Position numbers and translations under genes: made by a program. Below are positions 58,837-64,000 of a stretch of 64,000 nt of DNA, piece by piece. The notes under the pieces are model-generated. The model was not told where the DNA came from, searched no databases, and worked only from the letters and a program-made list of their open reading frames with translations. Within the stretch, counting starts at the first letter, position 1, and every line of letters begins with the position of its first letter. Origin of the DNA: Duganella sp. CF402 (GTDB lineage Bacteria > Pseudomonadota > Gammaproteobacteria > Burkholderiales > Burkholderiaceae_D); NCBI RefSeq assembly GCF_900109645.1, contig NZ_FOBG01000003.1:432020-496019 (forward strand). Reading direction: 5' to 3'.

Positions 58837-60099
58837 GTGACGCGGAAAAAAGAAACAAAAGAATCCCGCTCAGGCACCTTCACCGACAACATGAAGCTGC
58901 CGTTGCATCGCTGGTTCCGCTACTCGGCGGGCTTTTCGGCCGAGTGGGTGGAGAACACCATCCGCGAACACCAGCCCGGCGCGGACTACACCGTGCTGGA
59001 CCCGTTTGCCGGCTCCGGCACCACCCTGCTGGCGGCCGAGCGCGTCGGCGTGGTCGCCTGGGGCCTTGAGGGCCATCCTTTCGTGGCGCGGATTGCGCGT
59101 GCCAAACTGCTGTGGCGGGAAGTCGAGCCCGGCGTATTCCTGGATGCAATCGCCACGCTGCTGGAACAGGCCGCGCGCATCGATGCCGCGCCGGAGACGG
59201 ATTCGGAGCTGCTGCAAAAGTGCTATTCGCCGGAATCGCTCGCCAAGCTGTTCGCTCTGAAGACGGCATTCCTGGAGCGCGACACCGGCAGCGCGCTCGA
59301 TCAGCTGCTGTGGCTCACCCTGACCGCCGCCCTGCGCGCCTGCAGCCATGCCGGCACCGCGCAGTGGCAATACGTGCTGCCGAACAAGACCAAGGCCAAG
59401 GTGCTGGATCCCTTCGTGGCGCTGGAAGAAAAAGCCGCACAAATCGCCGAGGACTTGGCGTTCGCACAGCGCGAACACAGCGCACAAGCTACCATCTTGC
59501 AGCATGACGCCCGCAATACGCCGGCAATTCCGCCCAATTCCATCGATCTGGTAGTCACTTCGCCGCCCTATCCAAACAATTACGACTATGCCGACGCGAC
59601 CCGGCTGGAAATGACGTTCTGGGGCGAGATCAAGGGCTGGGGCGACTTGAATAATGCCGTAAGAAAACATATCATCCGTTCATGCTCGCAACATTCGGCT
59701 GCCGACAAGATCAAGCTGGAGGTCATCCTGCAGGAAGCCGCGCTGGCCCCGATCATCGACGAGCTGGGTCCGGTCTGCCAGGAACTGGCCGAGGTGCGCC
59801 TGACCAAGGGTGGGAAGAAGACCTATCACACCATGATCGCCGCCTATTTCCTCGACTTGTCGCGGATCTTCCAGATGTTGCGGCCGCTGTGCAAAGCGGG
59901 TTCGCGGCTGTGCTTGGTGATCGGCGACTCGGCGCCTTACGGCGTGCACGTGCCGGCGGAAGAATGGCTGGGCAAACTGGCGCTGGCTGCGGGCTTCAAG
60001 AGCTACACCTTCGAGAAGATCCGCGACCGCAATGTAAAGTGGAAAAACCGCAAACATGACGTCCCCCTGCATGAGGGACGGCTCTGGATAGAAGGGTAA
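58837..60099 (+). CDS. DNA methyltransferase of a restriction-modification system (N4-cytosine or N6-adenine type)
   Basis: 420 residues from GTG 58837, or 402 from the ATG at 58891 (MKLPLHRWFRYSAG), which may be the true start. SAM-binding motif I reads LDPFAGSGTTLLAAE (about residues 54-68 from the GTG) and the catalytic motif IV is TSPPYPNNYDY (about 240-250), the (S/N/D)PP(Y/F) box of amino-methyltransferases. A long helical insertion (about 100-215) separates the two, probably carrying target recognition. The REase-like gene follows 3 bp later. It lies directly after tRNA-Thr, a frequent site for acquired DNA. The target sequence is unknown. Confidence 0.87.
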   Translation: MTRKKETKESRSGTFTDNMKLPLHRWFRYSAGFSAEWVENTIREHQPGADYTVLDPFAGSGTTLLAAERVGVVAWGLEGHPFVARIARAKLLWREVEPGVFLDAIATLLEQAARIDAAPETDSELLQKCYSPESLAKLFALKTAFLERDTGSALDQLLWLTLTAALRACSHAGTAQWQYVLPNKTKAKVLDPFVALEEKAAQIAEDLAFAQREHSAQATILQHDARNTPAIPPNSIDLVVTSPPYPNNYDYADATRLEMTFWGEIKGWGDLNNAVRKHIIRSCSQHSAADKIKLEVILQEAALAPIIDELGPVCQELAEVRLTKGGKKTYHTMIAAYFLDLSRIFQMLRPLCKAGSRLCLVIGDSAPYGVHVPAEEWLGKLALAAGFKSYTFEKIRDRNVKWKNRKHDVPLHEGRLWIEG

Positions 60100-60102
60100 G
60101 GC

Positions 60103-60975
60103 ATGGCCGATTCGCCGTCGCACAAGTTTGGACAACTCATTGGTGATTTGCTGGAAGACATTATGGTTCCAGAACTCCAGGCTTTTTGCGATGAGCGCGG
60201 ACTATATCTCGACAAGAAAGGCGCGCGCGGCGCGGCGCGCGGCGGTAAGAAGGTCACCTGGGTCGACAAGTTCGGCAACAACCACGACCTCGATTTTGTG
60301 ATCGAAAAAAACGGCACCGCCCACAAGCGCGGACGGCCGCTGGCCTTCATCGAAGCGGCATGGCGACGCTACACCAAACATTCCCGTAACAAGGCGCAAG
60401 AAATCCAAGGGGCCATTCTCCCGATTGCGGAAAAGCACGTATGGGACCAGCCGTTCCTCGGCACCGTGCTGGCAGGCGAGTTCACCGATGGCTCCGTCAC
60501 GCAGATGCAGTCCTCCGGCTTCAAAGTCATGTACTTCCCGTATGATACGGTTGTGTCGGCGTTCGCCGCCGTTGGGATTCATGCCGCATTTGGTGAGAAA
60601 ACGCCGCATGCAGATTTTCAAAGGGCAATTGACCAGGTCGTGGCACTCAGCGCGACACAGCGCGACACGCTGAGAAACAGCCTCATTGAGAAAAATTCCG
60701 CCTTGCTGGCCACTTTCTTCAGCAATCTGAAGGACGCATTGGACCGCAAAATACAACAGATCGTTTTAATTCCGCTGCACGGGGGTGAAAATCATTTCAC
60801 CGACTCAGCACAAGCCCGCAGTTTCATTAACGCGTACAACACGGCGGCGGGGCACGACTACACTTTCCGTCGATTCGACATTATGGTCGTGTACGACAAC
60901 GGTAGCAAAGTCCAGCTCCAGTTCGAGACTAAACCGGAAGCAGTTGAGTTCCTGGAATACATCGCCGGCGCCTGA
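60103..60975 (+). CDS. Putative type II restriction endonuclease (PD-(D/E)xK-like)
   Basis: 290 residues. Assigned as the endonuclease partner from its position 3 bp after the methyltransferase and its N-terminal half. HDLDFVIEKNG (Asp62 and Asp64) and RPLAFIEAAWRRYTKHSRNK (Glu84, then Arg/Lys) have the spacing of a PD-(D/E)xK active site, but the usual ExK reads EAA, so the catalytic Lys/Arg must come from later (for example Arg88 or Lys92). The second half is more A/T-rich than its surroundings, which suggests transfer. An alternative is a specificity or nicking partner. No second restriction gene was found. Confidence 0.68.
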   Translation: MADSPSHKFGQLIGDLLEDIMVPELQAFCDERGLYLDKKGARGAARGGKKVTWVDKFGNNHDLDFVIEKNGTAHKRGRPLAFIEAAWRRYTKHSRNKAQEIQGAILPIAEKHVWDQPFLGTVLAGEFTDGSVTQMQSSGFKVMYFPYDTVVSAFAAVGIHAAFGEKTPHADFQRAIDQVVALSATQRDTLRNSLIEKNSALLATFFSNLKDALDRKIQQIVLIPLHGGENHFTDSAQARSFINAYNTAAGHDYTFRRFDIMVVYDNGSKVQLQFETKPEAVEFLEYIAGA

Positions 60976-61079
60976 CTTGGCGCCAAAATCCACCTTTGAA
61001 TATGTAGAAATATTCCATCCGTGCCGGCCGGAGGCTGGGCTACACTGGGCGCTTCATTCCACCTCCACGGAGCCCCGAC

Positions 61080-61964
61080 ATGACCCGCAAGACCGCCGCC
61101 GATTTCGATCCCGAAGTTCTCAAGCTGTTCGACCAGTATGTGCACGGCGGTATCAGCCGGCGCGATTTCCTGTCGTCGGCCACGCGCTATGCGGTGGGCG
61201 GCACCACGGCGGCCGGCCTGCTCACCGCGCTGAGCCCGAGCTTTGCCGCGCCGCTGGTCGCAGCCGATGACCAGCGCCTCAACGCCCGCTTCGTCGAGAT
61301 CCCTTCGCCCGAAGGCAATGGCAAGGTGCGCGGCTATCTGGTGTCGCCAAAAGCGGCCAAGGGCAAGCTGCCGCTGGTGCTGGTGGTGCACGAGAATCGC
61401 GGCCTGAATCCGCATATCGAAGACATCGCACGCCGCCTCGCGCTGGACGGCTTCATCGCCTTCGCGCCCGACGCCCTGTTCACACTGGGCGGCTACCCCG
61501 GCGACGAGGACCAGGCCCGCGCCCTGTTCGGCAAGCTGGACCAGACCAAGACCCGCGCCGATTTCGTCACCGCCGCGCGCTGGCTGCACCAGCAGCCGGA
61601 CGGCAACGGCAAGCTGGGCGTGGTCGGCTTCTGCTACGGCGGCGGCATCTCCAATTACCTGGCAACCCAGTTGCCCGAGCTGCAGGCCGCCGTGCCGTTC
61701 TACGGCGCCCAGCCGAAGGCCGAGGATGTCCCGCGCATCAAGGCCCATCTGCTGATCCACGATGCCGGCAACGACGAACGCATCCGCGCCGGCTGGCCGG
61801 CCTACGAGAAGGCGCTGAAGGAAGCCGGCGCGCACTATCAGTACCACGTCTACGAACGCGTCGAGCACGGCTTCAACAACGACACCACGCCGCGCTACGA
61901 TGCCGCCGCCGCCAAGCTGGCCTGGCAGCGCACGGTTGATTTCTTCCGCGCCCGCCTGGCCTGA
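61080..61964 (+). CDS. Tat-exported dienelactone hydrolase family protein
   Basis: 294 residues. N-terminal twin-arginine signal (GISRRDFLSSATRYAVGG, residues 24-41) and an alpha/beta-hydrolase core. Nucleophile Cys in GFCYGGGIS (about residue 184), the catalytic His in VEHGFNND (about 263-270), and a candidate acidic residue in LLIHDAGNDERIR. Carboxymethylenebutenolidase-like enzymes cleave dienelactones in aromatic degradation; export by Tat suggests a periplasmic ester or lactone substrate. It resembles E. coli YghX-type proteins. Confidence 0.88.
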   Translation: MTRKTAADFDPEVLKLFDQYVHGGISRRDFLSSATRYAVGGTTAAGLLTALSPSFAAPLVAADDQRLNARFVEIPSPEGNGKVRGYLVSPKAAKGKLPLVLVVHENRGLNPHIEDIARRLALDGFIAFAPDALFTLGGYPGDEDQARALFGKLDQTKTRADFVTAARWLHQQPDGNGKLGVVGFCYGGGISNYLATQLPELQAAVPFYGAQPKAEDVPRIKAHLLIHDAGNDERIRAGWPAYEKALKEAGAHYQYHVYERVEHGFNNDTTPRYDAAAAKLAWQRTVDFFRARLA

Positions 61965-61966
61965 GC

Positions 61967-62755
61967 CTAAGGCGCGGCAGCGTAGCGGCGCGTCAGCGCA
62001 TCGACCTCCTGGGCGCCATGTGCGCCCAGCCAGGTCCACACCGCTTCCACCTGCTCGCGATGCTGCTGGTAGTAGGCCCGGTTCGCGCCCAGCCACATGT
62101 AGGAATTGCGCACCGGTTTGTCGAGCCGCATCAACTGGTTGCCGTAGCGTGCCTGCACGTACCCATCCAGCGCGGTGGGGGTCATCAGCGCCAGCGTGAA
62201 GCCGTCCACCCGCTTCAGGCGCAATTTATCGAAGTTGTTCCACGAGCTGAAGCTGCCGTCGTCCACCTGCAGGCCGGCCGCCTTGAGCTGGGTCGCCAGC
62301 AGCGTGCCCTGGTTGGCCGCCAGCGTGTGGGTTTTGAAGTACTGCATCGGATCGGTGGCGGGCGACAGCTTGTCGGCGCTGCGCACGAAGACATAGGCGG
62401 TGATCGCCAGCGCGCGCTTGCGGTCGACGGCGCCGTCGGCGGTGTTGGCCACCACGTAGCCAGCCTGGCGCTCGTCGGGGGTGTCGGCAGGGGCGATATC
62501 GATGGTGCCGCTCACCAGCGCGATGCGCACCCGCGCCACCGGCAGCCGCACCAGCACCACAGGGCAGCCGACGCTGCGAAACGCCTCGCGGAACAATTCC
62601 ACCAGCACGCCGGGCTGCGCCGGCACCTCGCTGCCGTTGCCCATGTAGTAAGGCGCCCGTTCGCGGTCGGAATAGCCGACCCGCACCGGCTGGCAGGCCT
62701 CGGCGGCCGACGCGCCGCACGCAACGAGTAATAACAGGCTAAGCCAGCGCTTCAT
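61967..62755 (-). CDS. Periplasmic solute-binding protein (SBP_bac_3-like), orphan
   Basis: 262 residues. Signal peptide WLSLLLLVACGASAAEA, then a two-lobe binding fold: PVRVGYSDRERAPYYMGNGS, VARVRIALVSGTIDIAPADT, LAANQGTLLATQLKAAGLQV, and RVDGFTLALMTPTALDGYVQ. No permease or ATPase genes adjoin it. Such orphans serve as sensors or are shared with distant transporters. The start at 62755 is chosen for its GGGA upstream and signal peptide. Confidence 0.8.
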   Translation of the reverse strand: MKRWLSLLLLVACGASAAEACQPVRVGYSDRERAPYYMGNGSEVPAQPGVLVELFREAFRSVGCPVVLVRLPVARVRIALVSGTIDIAPADTPDERQAGYVVANTADGAVDRKRALAITAYVFVRSADKLSPATDPMQYFKTHTLAANQGTLLATQLKAAGLQVDDGSFSSWNNFDKLRLKRVDGFTLALMTPTALDGYVQARYGNQLMRLDKPVRNSYMWLGANRAYYQQHREQVEAVWTWLGAHGAQEVDALTRRYAAAP

Positions 62756-62791
62756 TAGCGATCCCAAGAATTACGTCGAGTATAGCGTGGC

Positions 62792-63529
62792 TTACTCATA
62801 ACGCAACATGGCATGTTGCCATTCGGGATCATCTTTTGCCTTGCGCACCACCGGCGCGATCTTGTCGTACACCGCCGTCATCCCGCGCGGCACCAGGAAA
62901 CGCCGCTCGGTCTGGCGCGACGGCAGTGGGTAGACCAAAAAGGCGTCCGGCTGGTGGTGCTTGCGGTAGTAGCGCAACACCGACTCGGCCAGCGCCACGC
63001 TGTCGAGCCGCCCCAGCCGCAACTTCTCGAGGTTGTGCTCATCGCTGAGGGCATCGGCGCGCACCAGGCCTTGCTGGCGCATCCATTCATGCAGGTCGGG
63101 ATAGCTGTAGCCCAGCACCATGCCCAGCGAGCCGCCAGTGAGCGTGCCGGTAGTGCCCGGTGTGTAGCGGCTGCCGGGCGGCAGCGCCACCACGTAGCGG
63201 TCGAGCGCGAACGGCGCGGTCCACAGGTATTTTTTCTGTGCGCTGTCGTCGAACCAGTGCGGCATCATGCCGATGACGATGCCATCCAGCTCGCCGCTTT
63301 CGGCTTTCAGTTGCAGACGCTTGCGCGGCAGGTAGACCAGCTTGAAGCTCAGTCCGCCCAGCTTCTGCCGGTTCAGGTAGGCCACCATGTCGGGATAGAT
63401 GCCGGAGCCGTCGGGCAGCACCAGCGGCGCCACTTGCGCACTGGTGTAGACCGGGATGACCTCGGCCTGCGCCGCTCCGCAGAGCACGCCGACCCACAGC
63501 ATTGCCAGAACGGCCAGACATTTTTTCAT
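62792..63529 (-). CDS. Second periplasmic solute-binding protein (SBP_bac_3-like), orphan
   Basis: 245 residues. Signal peptide (CLAVLAMLWVGVLCGAAQA), then VIPVYTSAQVAPLVLPDGSG, the lobe hinge LQLKAESGELDGIVIGMMPH, and RLGRLDSVALAESVLRYYRK. It is a distant paralog of the preceding gene on the same strand, 36 bp apart. No transporter components are nearby. A perfect hairpin lies just upstream of its start. Confidence 0.78.
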   Translation of the reverse strand: MKKCLAVLAMLWVGVLCGAAQAEVIPVYTSAQVAPLVLPDGSGIYPDMVAYLNRQKLGGLSFKLVYLPRKRLQLKAESGELDGIVIGMMPHWFDDSAQKKYLWTAPFALDRYVVALPPGSRYTPGTTGTLTGGSLGMVLGYSYPDLHEWMRQQGLVRADALSDEHNLEKLRLGRLDSVALAESVLRYYRKHHQPDAFLVYPLPSRQTERRFLVPRGMTAVYDKIAPVVRKAKDDPEWQHAMLRYE

Positions 63530-63535
63530 AAAGAC

Positions 63536-63568
63536 ACAGCGCAGAATGGTCGATCCATTCTGCGCTGT
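63536..63568. terminator. 14-bp perfect hairpin upstream of the second solute-binding gene
   Basis: Arms ACAGCGCAGAATGG (63536-63549) and CCATTCTGCGCTGT (63555-63568) with loop TCGAT. On the leftward strand it follows the hydrolase stop (63590) and ends only 7 bp before the ATG at 63529, with a weak T-run (GTCTTTATG). It is most likely the hydrolase terminator, and may also affect initiation of the next gene. Confidence 0.6.
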
Positions 63569-63589
63569 AACTAAAGCCCGGTCAACAAA

Positions 63590-64000
63590 TCAAGACTTGG
63601 CAAATGCAAGGAAGTCGGCGTGGAACTTGTCCTTGTGGGTGTCGGTCAGGCCGTGCGGTGCGCCCGGGTAGACCAGCAGCTTGGCGCCCTTCACGATGTT
63701 GGCCGAGGCGATGCCGGCGGCTTTGATCGGCACGATCTGGTCGTCGTCGCCGTGGATCACCAGGGTCGGCTTGTCGAACTTTTTCAGGTCGTCGCGGAAG
63801 TCGGTTTCCGAGAACGCTTTGATCGAGTCGTAGGTGTTTTTAAAGCCGCCCTGCATGCCCTGCGCGTACCACGCCTGGATGATGCCTTGCGAAGGCTTGG
63901 CGCCGGCGCGATTGTAGTTGTAGAACGGGCCCGAGGCGATATCCAGGTACAGCTGGCCGCGATCCTTGAGCTGGCCGGCGCGGATGCCGTCAAACACTTC
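63590..64000 (-). CDS. Alpha/beta hydrolase (non-haem chloroperoxidase-like), 3' part
   Basis: Only the C-terminal 136 residues lie inside the window; the start is beyond the right edge. The catalytic Asp and His regions are visible: PTLVIHGDDDQIVPIKAAGI and GAPHGLTDTHKDKFHADFLA. Preceding segments YLDIASGPFYNYNRAGAKPS and WYAQGMQGGFKNTYDSIKAF fit the cap of the chloroperoxidase/arylesterase group. A hairpin follows. Confidence 0.85.
   Translation of the reverse strand, partial: EVFDGIRAGQLKDRGQLYLDIASGPFYNYNRAGAKPSQGIIQAWYAQGMQGGFKNTYDSIKAFSETDFRDDLKKFDKPTLVIHGDDDQIVPIKAAGIASANIVKGAKLLVYPGAPHGLTDTHKDKFHADFLAFAKS

Noticed and set aside
60976..61079. Possible attachment-site duplicate of the tRNA-Thr 3' end downstream of the restriction-modification pair
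   Set aside because: No copy of the T arm or acceptor 3' end was found here, so an integrase-made island is not supported.

Overview
The window is a GC-rich, densely coded stretch of a Gram-negative chromosome. Its content (Omp32-type porin, petABC-sspA-sspB, a cysteine-poor DksA, an ahcY-linked SAH riboswitch, a gspG-to-gspC type II secretion locus with gspN, twin-arginine Rieske protein) points to the Betaproteobacteria, most likely Oxalobacteraceae (Duganella/Massilia/Janthinobacterium group). That placement is inferred from protein character and gene order; no database search was run. Almost everything is housekeeping core. Accessory DNA is limited to a restriction-modification pair beside a tRNA gene, a low-GC pair of small membrane-protein genes, and one long perfect palindrome.

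Layout. 1-5.3 kb: 5' part of a TonB-dependent receptor with an NtrC-like site upstream, a fused indolepyruvate ferredoxin oxidoreductase and its divergent Lrp/AsnC regulator. 5.3-9.9 kb: leftward operon slt-gst-cca-GNAT. 9.9-14.5 kb: one-carbon and methyl-cycle block (5-formyl-THF cyclo-ligase, metF, a holin-like membrane protein, ahcY with an SAH riboswitch, metK). 14.7-18.7 kb: two LpxL-type acyltransferases, dapF, a Sel1-repeat protein. 19-27 kb: porin, DUF484 protein-xerC, a COG0523 GTPase next to a Zn-finger-less DksA, a duplicated STAS protein, and hslVU behind a sigma-32-like promoter. 26.9-28.9 kb: outer-membrane barrel gene, divergent XRE regulator with a perfect palindromic operator candidate, and the two small membrane-protein genes.

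28.9-42.1 kb: a complete structural type II secretion operon (gspG-H-I-J-K-L-M-N-D-E-F-C), with a patatin/beta-barrel phospholipase as its last gene; no prepilin peptidase (gspO) is present here. 42.3-48.8 kb: leftward amidohydrolase, moeB, ctpA, envC, gpmA. 48.9-51.8 kb: rightward rhodanese-like, grxC, secB, SH3 protein, gpsA. 51.8-54.2 kb: the palindrome, DUF2461, a DegS/DegP-like protease, mscL. 54.5-58.7 kb: petABC, sspA, sspB. 58.7-61 kb: tRNA-Thr(UGU) followed by a DNA methyltransferase and a putative restriction endonuclease. 61-64 kb: a Tat-exported dienelactone hydrolase, two orphan periplasmic solute-binding proteins and the 3' end of an alpha/beta hydrolase.

Functional links: ahcY, metK and metF form the SAM/SAH/methyl cycle, and the riboswitch ties ahcY expression to its substrate. 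The T2SS genes build one machine. envC, ctpA, slt and the acyltransferases all serve the envelope. petABC is the bc1 complex, and sspA/sspB serve the stress response and ClpXP proteolysis. No CRISPR array, insertion sequence, prophage, rRNA or clear pseudogene was seen. The best candidates for something undescribed are the restriction-modification pair (58.8-61.0 kb) with an atypical nuclease active site, and the small membrane-protein operon (28.3-28.9 kb) with a 12-bp inverted repeat placed around its start codon.
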